Counted from the stretch's first letter, positions 1-11,617 are shown. The stretch: 64,000 nt of DNA from Galerina marginata (GCA_023014335.1 JAECYW010000006.1:744001-808000), one strand, 5' to 3'. Made by a program: numbers and translations. Notes: generated from the sequence alone by a model not told the origin.

Positions 1-423
1 AAATCGTCATCCCAGTTCTCAGCTGGCTCAGAGTCTTGCCCTAAAGAAACGCGTTTTTCGTATCAGCTTAACCCATCCCATCCCGACCCGATGGAAAGAG
101 AGGAAGAGTACACACCTATACCCTGAGCCTGAAGCACAGCACCAGCGGAAGTCATCCTCTCCTCGGTGTTGCGAAATGAGTGGCAAAGGCGAATCGCGGC
201 TCGTGCTCATCCAACGTTCTTGCTAGGTCCTAACAACCCAGTAACGCGTGAAAGTCGTGTGTAGAGGCCGTCGTTGTCGGTCCTGAGCACGTCGTGTGTG
301 TGGTTACTCGTGATGTGGGTACTCGTATGCGTGGTATGCGTAATCCGTAAGCCGTAAGCGGGAATCCGTAAAGGTCGTCGAACAGGTATGGGGTTTTACT
401 AAAGGTATAGCCTTAGATATCGT

Positions 424-456
424 AGAACGTAGAACGTAGAACGTAGAACGTAGAGG
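424..456. repeat. GTAGAAC heptamer tandem repeat
   Basis: About four and a half copies of GTAGAAC in tandem. The array is short and uninterrupted, so it is probably a length-variable microsatellite. Confidence 0.85.
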
Positions 457-867
457 TGTCGTAGCAGTCGTCGCCACGAATAGTGGGTGGCATGTAAAGA
501 CGAGAGGAGAAAACCACGAAATTCGCGTTGTCCTTGTTTTTTCCCCAGTCCGTTGGTTTCCCGCGCGTGCATCTCTTCCCGGGCCGCGGCTAGGTGCCAC
601 CCCTCTTTTCTCCATCTCTCCTTCTTCTCGAGCTCGAGCAATTCGATTTCCAGCGTCTACAAAACCGACTCTGGGTGCGATTTCGAAATCACATCTAATC
701 TCGCTACGCGCCCGCCTCATGTTCCGCCTCGAGGCTCGGGAGTCGAAGGGCATATTTCTTGCCTTTCTGGAACTTGAACCCCCCGCTTGATCCGTTCGCA
801 CCGTCCTGGGACCCTGCTTCTGCCCTTGTTCCCCTCTAATCGTGATCATGAGGCCTTGAGCTTGAGG

Positions 868-870
868 CCT

Positions 871-914
<44 letters not shown>

Positions 915-915
915 A
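868..915. repeat. GACAAC hexamer tandem repeat
   Basis: Eight nearly perfect copies of a GACAAC unit, followed by a degenerate tail. On the minus strand it reads as a run of valine codons in an open frame, which is an artefact of the repeat and not a protein. Confidence 0.9.
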
Positions 916-928
916 TAACGACAAACGA

Positions 929-1051
929 CACAGTCGCTCCCGCGGCTCCTTTGTGTCTGTTATAATACTGTATCGACACCGGCAGTTAAGTACAGTCGTC
1001 GTATTCCCTAAAATTACTGAGAGACTTGCTGGAATTTGAGATCTCGTTCTG
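929..1051 (+). repeat. diverged direct repeat, copy 1
   Basis: Shares the blocks CAGTCGCTCCCGCGGCTCC, GGCAGT, AAAATTACTGA and GAGACTTGCTGGAATTTGAG in the same order with the segment at about 2255-2378. The copies have clearly drifted. They could be old terminal repeats of a short element or a duplicated transcript end. Confidence 0.7.
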
Positions 1052-1672
1052 AACGGCTCGCTTCTACTCGAATAGTATCCTTCTACCGAAACTGAACCAG
1101 TCTGACTCCAAGCCCACCCTCCAACGTCCTGAGCGTCTACCTAAATTTCAGTCCTTCTGAATCTGCTTGCCGAAAACAGAGAGTCCCTCTGAATCTGTAT
1201 AATCAATCCTCCTCCCTCTGTAACCCGAACACTCATCGTCATTTGCGCAATCAACTCCTTTGTACCTTCTTCCTCTCGTCGAGAACTTCACCTTCACCTT
1301 GTGAACCCTCCGCGACAACTTTCCACTCGGCTTTTAGGCCTCCGCTTACTCTCGATAATCAACACTCTTTTCCATCACCAAGGTTGATGCAGGATCTCTC
1401 CAGGCTCTTCGAATTTTACCCCGCCACTCGGACGTGTTTCGAGCTTCTCGCTTCTCGCCCACGGCGATTTCTTGCATTTTAGGTCATCCTTACGCGCTCG
1501 CTCCGTCATCTGGAATTTCACGTCTTCTGTGCCAGTTTTATCGCTGTCGCCGTCTCTCCACCGCCGCCGACAGGGGGGCATTCCTCTGTGTCATGCTTGA
1601 TCGTTCTTCGATCATGAGACATGACAACATCAATATCAACCATGTCAAACATCCCGCCTTTCAAAAACCCCC

Positions 1673-2110
1673 ATGGCCATCCCAAAGGGTTTCTTCAAAT
1701 CCATCCGTCGATTCAAAATATTCCCAAACCATGTCAAACTACCCACCACCCCCGCTGCCTGCGCTCGCCTTCGAATTCGCTTGAAACGAAAACAATTAGC
1801 GGAGACAAAACGCCAAAACAACCTCATCACAATCTTAAAAAGACGAGTAGAAACATTTTCACAACGATTATCATCACTCCCAGACCTCCATTGCGCCCAG
1901 CTGTTATTTCTTCAAAATTTAGCAGATTGTACCACGTTCAAAAACAAGATCTCCGACGAACATCCCCATCACTCCTCTAGCCTACTTGAACCCCAGACTA
2001 CATTTTCATTACCAACCTTTCACTTCCTCAGCTCATATTCGTCTACACCCTTGCCGCAGACTCTTCCCAAACCCATTCATCTTCACACTTATCAACCTGC
2101 AGTGCGGTAG
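1673..2110 (+). CDS. possible small basic protein (145 aa), unsupported
   Basis: An open frame of 145 residues between the two direct repeats. The first half is rich in Lys, Arg and Gln and could form a helix; the second half is Ser/Pro/Thr rich. I recognise no family, and overlapping frames on the same strand are also open, so chance is a real possibility. If the flanking repeats are terminal repeats, this would be the only internal frame. Confidence 0.2.
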   Translation: MAIPKGFFKSIRRFKIFPNHVKLPTTPAACARLRIRLKRKQLAETKRQNNLITILKRRVETFSQRLSSLPDLHCAQLLFLQNLADCTTFKNKISDEHPHHSSSLLEPQTTFSLPTFHFLSSYSSTPLPQTLPKPIHLHTYQPAVR

Positions 2111-2254
2111 CTTTTTCCCTAAACGGTTTTTGATGCACCCGGTACTAGCACTTTCTCACCGACTGATCTATCGAGGTTATCTACTTTTGGGTAACCTTAG
2201 CTTCCTGTAAGCGTAGGTAGATGTCATATTGTAACAATTGTAACAACAACAAGT

Positions 2255-2378
2255 AGACAGTCGCTCCCGCGGCTCCTTTGAGTCCGACATGTAATGTGAT
2301 ATCGATGCTGGCAGTCGTTGTATTTTCTACCCCAAAATTACTGAAAGTTGAGAGACTTGCTGGAATTTGAGATCTTCT
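2255..2378 (+). repeat. diverged direct repeat, copy 2
   Basis: Second copy of the repeat at about 929-1051, same orientation, about 1.33 kb apart, with matching blocks and several small insertions and deletions. Confidence 0.7.
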
Positions 2379-2545
2379 TCTGATTCACATACATGCAATA
2401 TGACACGAATTTCTAGATCTTCCACCTACATACTGGCAATCGAACCGTACGCGTAACTGGTACATCAACACCCGAAGGCCCAGGTGGGGCATCAATTTTA
2501 TACACAGAATATGTACCGGTTTATGAGCGCGTAAGTTGTAAAGAA

Positions 2546-3669
2546 CTACGTGACAGACATGGTGAGTTCCTCTATCTCATCTCCGAATACTTCCTGAATC
2601 ATCGGCTTGGAGGGTTTTATCAGGGTGATTCTAACATTGTGACCGTGCTGAGAATAAGCGGTGACTGAGCAAGAGGAGCAGGTCACATTGTACAATGCGC
2701 TCCCAGCCCCACATCTACTGCACAGTATTTGGCGGAGCTCGACTACAGTTTCGGCAGTTACGAACATTGAAGAGCCGGCACAAGTAAGTTCTTCCTCTCC
2801 CAGTAGGGCGTACCCACATGAGTAGCAATCGTGGCTGCCGCCGAGGAGACTCGCCGAGGAAGTGCAATATCCACATTTGATCATGTCTTTCCTGAAACGG
2901 AGAGTGTTCAAATTTTTCATAGAATGACCCAATCGATCCTTAATCCAGAGGATGAGAGAGGCGGTTTCCCATCCAAGAGTTGAAAGTTCCTCGCGAGTTA
3001 ACATGTGATCACCATTGACCAAACAGGTGACTCCTTCCACTAACCAGCCAGCAACCTTGTGCGCTCTCGCCAAGTTGATCTTGTCAATAGCTGATAAGGC
3101 CATATCTGTCGACAGCCTGTGTATGGCGTACTCCCGGATCTGATCAACGAATATCAAGAATGAATCAATTCCATAATGGAGGAGCACTCGTCTGGACACA
3201 CCTGTTTCATATTCCAAATCGTAGATAGCTTCAGCACGCTGGCCCACTCTTCCTTCGTCAAAACCAGGTCGATTTTCGTACCAGAGATCAGAGATCTGGC
3301 ACTAAGAACGTTCCAAGGTAAGAAACACCGGAGACGTCGAAAGAGATATGACGTACGTGGGATACATGACTTTCAACAAGCAAGCAAAGTCATCCTTCTT
3401 GTATCCCTCGAGGACGATCGGGTGTTCTTTATCTTGCCCTTCGACACTCGCTGATGGCCCAGAAGGTAAAATGAACATATCCGCGAAGACTTCAGACGAT
3501 TGTTCGAATTCGCATCGAGGTACGGAGAAAAGCCTGTCTTCGACCTGGCCGAGATGGTAATTCGATAAGGGTGAGATGCGATGATGTGAATAGGCGCCGC
3601 GAAGTAACCACCGACCTTAAAAAAGACGTTGGTCCAAAAGAACTCTTTGCAATATGTGCCCTTGTCCAT
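2546..3669 (-). CDS. BTB/POZ domain protein with a Cys-rich C-terminus
   Basis: Predicted exons are 3616-3669, 3357-3544, 3202-3301 and 2546-3140. The introns are 71, 55 and 61 nt, each GT-AG and each restoring the frame. The N-terminal half is a typical agaric BTB domain: a short strand before VEDRLFSVPR, then SEVFADMF, HPIVLEG and LLKVMYPT, followed by the TKEEWASVLKLSTIW helix. BTB domains mediate dimerisation and often act as cullin-3 adaptors; this agaric family is large and mostly uncharacterised. The last 100 residues hold CxxC-type pairs (CGYC, CYSCG, CSRCG, CSSC), which suggests zinc ribbons. The start at 3669 gives a very short leader before the domain, so a further 5' exon cannot be excluded. 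Confidence 0.85.
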
Positions 3670-5173
3670 GCTTTGAAGACTTGAAATTACTCCTACAGCG
3701 AGTGAAGGTTACCGCCGTGATAGTGAGTTGATGAGAGGAAGGATTGATACTTAACCACTATCGATGGTGTCTGCTTCATTTAGTAGTGAAAGTCACATAC
3801 CGTGACATGGAGCCAATTTTTCGCGTCCCAAGTTCCGAATGTACTGTGTAATCACAAAATTCCATAGCATGTCACAGATGAAATCAAGAAGACTAGCCAC
3901 CGTTCAATACGAATTATTACATAGTCAAAGTCAAAGATGGTCCCAAGTTTCGGATTAGCGGATCTCGAGGAAATTATGCAAGGACAAGGAGAGACTAGCG
4001 GTGTGCATGGCGGGATGTAGATGGTCGTTATGACGCCAAGAAGAGGGTTTAACAGAAACCGCCTGGTGACAAGCGTATTCCCATCCAGTGCCAATCATGT
4101 TTTCTACAAGATGAACCAAGACATACGGGCTCATCTCATACTTCTTTCACTACTAAAAAGTCCAGAGCAGCAGCCGGAGTATCCGAAAGTTCTCGATTCA
4201 GCACTCCGACATTGGTTATCCAGGAACAATAATAGGCGGCCCAGGCTGAGTTCAGCGGAACGGTGAGAGGCGCGGCAAGCTGAGGCGTGGATGTGCCGTG
4301 ACGTATCCGTAATAACTACAAACCCTCCAAGAGTCGTGACGAAGGAAGCAACGCCCTGCGTTTGGAGCTTTATACGACATTCAAGGCAGCTTTCAGGAAG
4401 AGGTTACGTTAAGACCTCAATCTTTGACTCTTCAGAGTAGACCTGGATTGTAAGTTATCCGAAGGAATTGGCTGTATAAATAGCAAAGCTATGAAAGTGA
4501 GCTTCGCAAGAATGAGCTGAGAAATATTAATGACACCAACGTAATCGAGGTTGGCTGGAGATTTTGGGAGCCATCGGGGAGAGGACACGAGGATTCTGTC
4601 CCTTGTTGAGCTGGATAGTCTAGGCAGGCTAGTAATGGGCCATTTTGTGCGGTAACCTGTGGAAACGCAGATAAAAGCAAGGCGAGAATTGGAAGAGCCA
4701 CTGATGGTGGAAAGTTGAAAGCGCAAGGCCGCTTTTTTGCCGGATTTGGCTCTGTTTGTTACTATCGAATTATGGCAGTAGCACAGCTTCATATGTAGAC
4801 GGACGCGGTCCAGTGACTGCCTGTCCGAGCCTTGCCAGACCCGAGCTGCTAGGGTAGGCCCGATAGGGCTACTCCAGCGTTGATAAACTTGAAGACTCAT
4901 GTGTAGAATCAAAGTAACACGCAACCCAAAGCCTGCTTATAAACACCCAGTCCACCTCATGCATGCTCACCGCCACCAAACCATGGCCTCCAAATTAATA
5001 TTCCAGAGTCCGACCCCGATGTTGTCCTCCGTCGTAGAAATACGCCGGTACTCAGTATTATCTCAATACCAAAGCATCCCCTCGAAGTGGAATATCCGTA
5101 CTAATAACATTGAATACCAGCCCTCTCCATCGAATCACGATCAACCTTGAAGGGGTTCATCTGAGTCTAAATC
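3670..5173. other. intergenic, one doubtful small ORF
   Basis: No gene with family support. Open frames on both strands are short and overlap each other. The only one that looks protein-like is the small secretory-type frame at 4489-4701, listed separately. Confidence 0.5.
4489..4701 (-). CDS. possible small secreted protein (70 aa)
   Basis: The frame begins with a signal-like stretch (MALPILALLLSAFPQ then VTAQ), continues for about 30 polar residues with two cysteines, and ends in a hydrophobic tail (ITLVSLIFLSSFL) like a GPI-anchor signal. There is no family match and a longer frame overlaps it, so this is only a candidate. Confidence 0.25.
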   Translation of the reverse strand: MALPILALLLSAFPQVTAQNGPLLACLDYPAQQGTESSCPLPDGSQNLQPTSITLVSLIFLSSFLRSSLS

Positions 5174-6261
5174 TTAATTCCAGACCCTAGGTAGTACTCG
5201 AGTAAACACATCGCGCTCCCATCCATACAGCCGATAATCCCTCCACAACCCCTCGAACTGCCTAATAACATCCCACAACCGCCTCCGGTTCCGCATGGAG
5301 TCTGAGCCGTAACACGCGTGCATGAATGCGAGGTATGGAAATAACGAAGATCGAAAGGGTGTCTGAACCGGCGTAATCGGCGCATCATGGCCTACCACTG
5401 GCGATACCGCAGCAAGCCATTCCATGGCGGCACACCGCGCTCGCTCCTCCTCCCCAGGTATACTCCGCACAGGAAGAACCCAGAACTCAGCGCCAGCTAA
5501 TACGGCGGCTTTGATAGCCTGATTCAGAAACGCCGGCTCGGTGATGAGCCCGCGAAGCCTTCTTGAGGCGGAAGACAAGGAAAGGAGGGCGCGTATTGGG
5601 AGATGCCGAAAGATGTCAAGCAAGAGTTCAGTAGGCAGGCTCATAAATGGATCTGAACCGTTCAAAGGGGATTCAGAAACGAGGAACTGCATGAACGAAA
5701 CGGCAGGTGTGCATGAGGAGGTTGGAGACGGCCAACTGAAAGCTCATAAGCTATTTATAATTGCTGTGGAATGCGAACACAAGAGAAACTCACATGTCAG
5801 GTCGCATGGTCAGCCAACATTGGAAATCAGCGCACAAATCCGGCAAGAGCTCCTTAAGCTTACCTCTCAACCCAGCGCTTATCCCGCGCGAGGTATGGTG
5901 AGAGCCTTTCCGCGCTCTCAAGAACCGGAATTGTTCCTCTTCCAATGTTTTCGGGATATCACCGTATTGAAAGCTCGGAAATAGATTTGACCTGTCTAGA
6001 CAAACCACCGCAACGGCAACGTTAACTACGCGTGTATGAAGTATGAAGGAAAATGACATTTCTCACCTTGGATTTCGTGGCGTTAATGATCTCGTACAGC
6101 TCACCTTCCAAGCTCATCGACGGCGCGCTATCCATAAACGCCACACGCGGCGGCAAAGATCCAGACGGGTCAAGCCACACACGGAGGTACTCCAAGCACC
6201 CACGCATAACGAAGAAATTGCAGTTAACAACAACCACAGTGATGATGCATTGATGCCGCAT
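5174..6261 (-). CDS. F-box protein
   Basis: The certain part is the last exon (5174 to about 5740). It contains an F-box (MSLPTELLLDIFRHLPIR followed by LLSLSSASRRLRGLI), the docking site for Skp1 in SCF ubiquitin ligases, then about 120 residues rich in Arg, Trp and Tyr with no recognisable repeat. Reading upstream, a GT-AG intron (about 5741-5793) joins it in frame to an exon encoding LEEEQFRFLRARKG and KLKELLPDLCADF. Before that lies a further likely exon near 6072-6261 (CLEYLRVWLDPSG). The junction between these two upstream exons has two possible donors and I could not settle it. The substrate is unknown. Confidence 0.7.
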
Positions 6262-6956
6262 AAAATGAATATGCGTGGGAAAACCTTTCCACCTAGATTT
6301 CGGTTTTACTTCCCCATACTTAACACATATCTAAGTACGGCTACCATTTACCCGCTAATTATCAAAGAAGCTGGCAAATAATTAATGGGGTGTGAAAATG
6401 ACTATAAACTTTCCCTTCCCACCAACGATGGGATCCGCATTAAGACGCATGCCAGTTAGGCGCCAATAATTCTGAAAACTGTCCACAATAGAAGTGTTTT
6501 TAACACTAGGGCTAGTAAAACTTCCTCCCAAATCAGAATGTACGCATCCATTATCAATTAATACACTCACCGGATAAGGTCATGATTTAGATAGGCTACG
6601 CCGCAAATCGGTCAGGCTTTGTCAAATCTCATGAGTCATGCCGCCTTACGAGGCCGCCAGGGGTCCCAATGCCTGATACATAGACTCGCGACCAGTCGGT
6701 TCGCATAGCTCACTGCATATGAATGATGTAAACATGATTATGTAACATGTTGAAACAAAACAGGAACGTGGTGATGGTGAGCTTGCGTACCGACTGGTCA
6801 GAGTGGTAACCAATTTGGCTGATGGCGTGACGCCCCGCCAAATGTGTCGACGGACTTAGTGAAATTTCGAGAATTTGCTGCCCCCGTATTGACAACCTGA
6901 GCTCCCCTCTCACTTTTCTTCTTCAACCCGTCTCTGACACTTGTGTGACATATTCC
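6262..6956. other. intergenic before the copia-type element
   Basis: No supportable gene. The five bases just before 6957 are the target duplication of the adjacent LTR element. Confidence 0.5.
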
Positions 6957-7121
6957 TGTCGAACCAAAACGGCCAGCCGAGGCCCGTAAGTTCGAGGTAA
7001 GCTCGGTACCACTGTCCGAACGCTTGAGAGAAACTAGCTACGTGACACGTAGCGTACCTAACGTAAATTAAAGCTCCGCCCGGATATTCGGGGGCGAGCG
7101 CCAAGTCAATTTCCGGCGTCA
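6957..7121 (-). repeat. 3' LTR of the copia-type element
   Basis: 165 bp, TG...CA ends, matching 11618-11782 almost base for base. On the minus strand it follows the purine tract. Confidence 0.9.
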
Positions 7122-7149
7122 CTTCCCCTCGCGAGCCTCCGAAAATCAT

Positions 7150-7789
7150 CTAATATACTTCCCCTGGCCTCCGATTCCCAATCTCATGAGACCCCAAATT
7201 ACGCAATCCACGCCATGAGCTTACCCCCAAATTAGCCTGTTCTTTTCTTTTTTCCTTCTCCTTCTCCTTCCCCTTCTTCTTCTTCTTCCGACGCCTTCCC
7301 CTCTCCGAACTTGAGCCTGAACCTGAACTAGCATCCGAATCTGAACTCGCCTGGGACTCGGGACAGAAACGACTGATGTGCCCGGGCTTATCGCAATTCC
7401 AGCACCGGCGTGGTCCAGCGTTCCCTTTCGATCCCAATCCTGATCCTGATACCCTTCCCCTTGCAAGTAGGGCCTTTTCCTCCTCCTTGATCTCCCCCCC
7501 CTTATTCCCTCGTCGCATCTCGTTGTTGAGTAACCAATCCACAACATATTCGAGGGTCAAATCCTGGGGTGACATTGAATCCAAGGAAATAACAAGGGAT
7601 TCATACAAGTCGTCCAATCCGTTTGTAAGCGCCAAAATCCGATCTTCGTCCGAAACCACAACACCGATCGCCACAAGTTGAAAAGCAGCATGCTTAACAC
7701 GACCGATCCAGGTCGCCATCGATTCCTTCTCGTCCTTGACCAGACGCAGAAATTTCCTTCGTAATGCAAGCCTCGTCGCCAATCCACGT
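7150..7789 (-). pseudogene. gag of the copia-type element, C-terminal part
   Basis: Encodes the second part of a copia Gag: the RKFLRLVKDEKESM helix region, the stretch ending in LTLEYVVDWLLNNEMRR, then a standard CX2CX4HX4C zinc knuckle (CWNCDKPGHISRFC) that binds RNA, a Ser/Asp run and a Lys/Glu-rich tail. It is continuous in frame with 11056-11413 once the 3266-bp insertion and one copy of its 8-bp duplication are ignored, so the insertion is what broke it. Total Gag length would be about 325 residues. Confidence 0.9.
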
Positions 7790-8344
7790 TAGTGTTTGGA
7801 AGTCCAGTTAGAGGACTGCGAAAAGACCGAGACTGGACCGGGACTGAACTGGTAAAGACTTGGTTTGTAGGCCATTGCAAACATGGCATGTACGAGTCTT
7901 TTCTCCTACTAATCTAAATGAACAATTTATAAGAACCTTGAGTCTGGCATTTAGAAAATTCCATCTCAACTTCGCAGACTTTCTATGACATCTTTATAGG
8001 GTCTACACCAAAATCAGCCCAAGGATGATGTCATCTTGGGACAATAATCTCATTATTACAAGCTGTGCTTCGTTCAAATTGGGCAGGAGGGTTTTCACAC
8101 AGACGCGGTGCAGCCGCGATGATATCTACCCCAAACAATTATCCAGCTGGGAGTGGAGAAGTGAAGAAAAACAAAAACAAAAAGATCTTGTAACAGCGGC
8201 GAGATCTTCACATAGAAGATCAAACTGGTCCCATACATGAAAGGCATCACGTAGTGCTACACATTGTCTGGGCAGCTCTTTTCTCCCGAGGTGACAGCAA
8301 CAATAAACGAAGCGGGGTAAGCCTCTCGCACTGCTCCGAAAGAA

Positions 8345-8967
8345 TCATTCAGCCAGCGGTACCTCGACCAGCAGACTGGGACCAAAGTCATATTCGCACT
8401 GGAGCTCGTGAACCCCATAACGGCGGTTCTCCAATTCCTCTGCATCCGCAAATCGGTACGAGCAAATTTCTGATAACCATGCCGTCAAAACCAAGAAGCC
8501 AGAAAATGTTTGTAGAAATAAAACACGTACCACAGTTCCTGAACTTCACTTCTTTGGTGCCAACCATATATGCAAAAAGCCCTCTATGACCTACCACCGC
8601 GACGTAAGAGCCCGGAAGCTTCATTAGCTCCCTCCGAGCCTTGGCCCTGACCGCCGCGTCCTCGAAGCTATGGGCTTGGTAAGCTATGGTAGTCCCACTC
8701 CTCATCGCATGCGGAAAAATCAAGGTCTGAATGCAAAGCCTCCATCTCCGCGCGGTACCGCCCTTGGTTGCAGTTTGCGTCGTGCGCTTCCCGCAGGTCC
8801 GGCCAGATGTGCAGCGGAACCGCACAGGCATCTGGGCCGTCAGTGAATGCGGAGGGAAAGACCGTGCGGGATGTTTGAAAGGTGCGGGTCATTTGAGAGG
8901 TCACGATTGCCAATTCAATGGCTAGACAATTCTGAATACTTTCCAATGTTACACCATTGTACTCCAT
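8345..8967 (-). CDS. unknown protein gene carried inside the hAT-like element
   Basis: The best model has exons 8759-8967, 8531-8674 and 8345-8469 with introns of 84 and 61 nt, all GT-AG and all keeping one frame to a TGA stop. The product is about 158 residues. It starts MEYNGVTLESIQN, includes ARRELMKLPGSYVAVVGHRG in the middle, and ends EYDFGPSLLVEVPLAE. The first intron is the weaker call; an unspliced reading instead gives a frameshift there. I do not recognise the family and see no zinc finger, catalytic motif or signal peptide. It does not resemble a transposase. It may be a host gene fragment captured by the element. Confidence 0.5.
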
Positions 8968-8999
8968 GGCTTCGAGAACCAGTCTCCAGTTAACCGTCT

Positions 9000-10250
9000 G
9001 GCAAGAAAAGAGAGGAAAGAAGCTGAGAGGAAGTGAAGAAGTTGAAAGAAAATAAATTTGAGGCTAGCTTTCACGCGGAGCTGGAAAGGTCAGCGGTAGG
9101 CTGGATATCTAGTACCCCTCTGTAACAGCAGCAAGCCTAAATCAAAGTGGAAGTTGAGAAAAAGATAACAAAAACGGAGGAAAGGCTGGACCAAGCTTGG
9201 ATTATCGAGGTCATACAAACATGTTTATATTACATACTTCAATCAAGTCGGGGAGTCAAGGGGTGGGCGGAATGGGCAGGATGTTTCTTCAATGTCAACG
9301 ACTGTGATGATTCAACTGATATGAATTAATTCAAAATTCGGAAGGCTTCACAACCGTTGAATCAACTTGACGGATGCGCCTGCGGGAACGTTGAAACTTG
9401 AACGTCAATTGTTCGGTTCCAAGTCGGCGTGTGGAGAGAGAAGTTGCTGTACGTACAAAGTAAGTAGATTTTCGATTTGAAGGAAAGCATTACTCACATT
9501 AATAAGTTAATTATGTACTTCGGGTTGTAACAATCCCAACGCCTTTGCACTGCACTGTTGAGCACATCCACCAACCATGAATGTCGATAATGCGCCTAAG
9601 AATGCGGAATGGATGAGGCTACGGGGATCCAGCTGGCTCTGTTGCGGGTTTGTCCAAACACCGCGGGAATTCGTTGAGGTTGGGGGTGGTACGAGCGATG
9701 TGGAAAGGCAGTGGTTGAGGAGGCAGGAGTGCGGCTGGGTTAGCCGTGTCGACGTGGGTGGAGGAAGCAGCAACGGTGGCATGCCGTGGTGGAGGCCTGG
9801 TGATGGGGCCGCTTCATATGCGTCAATGTCGTTCAAGGTGGCGGATGCAAAGCCTGCTGTCGACGAGGTGCGAGCCGTCACACGAATCTACAGAGGTCGA
9901 CGAGGCGGACCTGAGTGACCCGCATTAGCAATGTGTTGATGCCATTGTACATGGTACAAGAGATATATAACAAGGTACTTGCTATCATAAACTACCCCTA
10001 CATGATGGGTTTCCGCGTCCCCACCACAGGTCTCCTTGCTGTGACGTGGCGGAAAACATGGAGTATCATGAAGAGGCAACATGCTCGCTGGTCCTGGAAT
10101 GTGATGAGTTGGTTAGCTGCACAGCGGGGGTCATTTTGCGATATACCTGGTGTGTTTGCCCCGTTTGAAATCCTTAAATCTCGGACCCACATCCCTCATT
10201 GGAGGGAGGGGCACTTGGAAAGGTGTTGAGCATTGTTTTTTCCACGTAGA
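9000..10250. other. interior of the hAT-like element, no supported gene
   Basis: Overlapping open frames occur on both strands around 9507-9918: a Pro/Ser-rich one on the minus strand and a Gly-rich one on the plus strand. They mirror each other, which is what a GC-rich biased stretch produces. Neither shows a family motif. Confidence 0.5.
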
Positions 10251-10479
10251 TTAGGCTGGTGGGACAGCAGGGAGTGGACACAGCCGGGAGCAGGGATTGT
10301 GGTTGTGGTTGAAAAGAAAAGAGCGCCAACGAGGACGGAAATAGAAGTGCGGAAATAGAAGTGGCGTAGGCGGGCCGGCGGGCCGGCTCGTATAGCGTGA
10401 CAAAAACCTGGTGAGAGCCAAGGATAAAAGAACGAGCCCTATAAATAGGACTCGTAACCGGAAATTCGCAAGACTGATC

Positions 10480-11050
10480 AAGACCGCAACCGCGGTCCGG
10501 TCTTCGGTCTTCGTCAATCTCAAAATTGTAGAGACCGACAAAAAACCGGTTTAAACCGGTCTCAACCGGTCCTTTCGCGTATAAATTTGCACATAAATAC
10601 GCCTGTTAAATACCTTTCGAACAATGTAAATTTCATATTTTCTGGCCTGGAACTAAGAAAGTTATGGCCAAGTCTGTCAATTTTATCGAATTTGAGTATA
10701 ACTCAGCCAATTCTTGAAGGAATACTATGTGTTTTCTTGTCAGTACCAAGGTAAACTCATTTATTATTGTATTCAGTTTGATCTACAGGCTTATCCATGT
10801 AAAAAACAGTACATATCAATGAAAATCTATGATTATACATGGCTATCTACCCTTTTAAGAATATATTACCAGAAACTGAAAAGACCGGTTCAGACCGGTT
10901 AAAAGACCGCCCAAGACTGCCCAAGACTGCTCTAAACCGGTCTTGGTCAGTCTTGTGCGGTCCTTTGCAGTTAATGGACCGCAAAAGACCGGTCTCGGTC
11001 TTGGTCTTTGGATTTCAGACCCAAAGACCGGACCGGACCGGACTTTCAAA
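10480..11050. repeat. subterminal ACCGGT/GACCGG repeat clusters
   Basis: Two clusters, near 10480-10580 and 10880-11040, hold a dozen or more copies of ACCGG-type motifs in both orientations close to the right end of the hAT-like element. Clustered subterminal motifs are typical transposase-binding sites. Confidence 0.7.
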
Positions 11051-11055
11051 CACTA

Positions 11056-11413
11056 ATCCACGTGCAACGTGAATCCCTGCAAGCGTATCCCATATGGCCT
11101 TCGGGTCCCTCAAAAGCAGGAAGTGGTCCAGTTGCGAGTCCATAACCCTCGCAATAATCTCTGACCTCGCTTCCGACATTTTCTTCACCGGCCGATTCGC
11201 TAACCACTGCGCACGGGCAGCCTCCACCTCTGCATCCGACTTTCCGTCTATATCCTCCTCAAACGCAATCACCGACCACAAATCCCGCCTGACAAGCTCA
11301 GCCTCCATGCGTAGCACCCAGTAGTGATAATTTGTGTCGTCTAGTGGCTCGAAATGAATTGCGCGGGGCTCCGCCGCCGCCGCCGTTTTTGTAGTCGCAG
11401 CCTTCGGCGCCAT
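11056..11413 (-). pseudogene. gag of the copia-type element, N-terminal part
   Basis: Starts MAPKAATTKTAAAAEPRAI, followed by the copia-type Gag leader (LDDTNYHYWVLRMEAELV, then DLWSVI) and the ARVMDSQLDHFLLLRDPKAI and WDTLAGIH region. The frame leads into the insertion at 11055 and resumes at 7789. The ATG at 11413 lies about 205 bases inside the 5' LTR edge on the minus strand. Confidence 0.9.
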
Positions 11414-11617
11414 GAGAGATCCCCCGGAACAGATAACAGCAGAGATAAGATAAAAACCAGGGCGGACACAACTGTCAACGCCCGAAACAACCGAGTGGGG
11501 CTCTTGACCGAACCCCGAGACAGCAACTCAACAACCAGACGTGTTGCGAGTGCGAGTGACAGTCCACGCCAGGAAGCCGACCGATCCTGGGTGACGGTAA
11601 CGAGTTTAAAGTGTTCA

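Larger units (their letters stand above)
1..1620. other. region without a convincing gene
   Basis: I see no gene I can support here. Open frames overlap on both strands, lack family resemblance and run through simple repeats. It holds a heptamer tandem repeat near 424-456, a hexamer repeat near 868-915 and the first copy of a diverged direct repeat (about 929-1051). It could be a long 5' or 3' untranslated region of a gene outside the window. Confidence 0.5.
7790..11055. mobile_element. hAT-like DNA element nested in gag
   Basis: 3266 bp with 16-bp inverted ends TAGTGTTTGRAAGTCC (one mismatch) and a perfect 8-bp target duplication ATCCACGT (7782-7789 and 11056-11063). Both the end sequence and the 8-bp duplication fit the hAT superfamily. 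The right end carries many ACCGGT/GACCGG motifs (10480-10580 and 10880-11040) and the left end a few degenerate ones, as expected for subterminal transposase-binding repeats. I see no hAT transposase inside, so it is non-autonomous. It contains a spliceable three-exon gene (8345-8967). Confidence 0.88.

Noticed and set aside
304..924. 206-residue minus-strand open frame
   Set aside because: Its first part is a run of valines created by the GACAAC repeat, the rest shows no family, and other frames are equally open.
9507..9918. Overlapping Pro-rich and Gly-rich frames inside the hAT-like element
   Set aside because: They are antisense mirrors of one GC-rich stretch and neither has a domain or splice structure.
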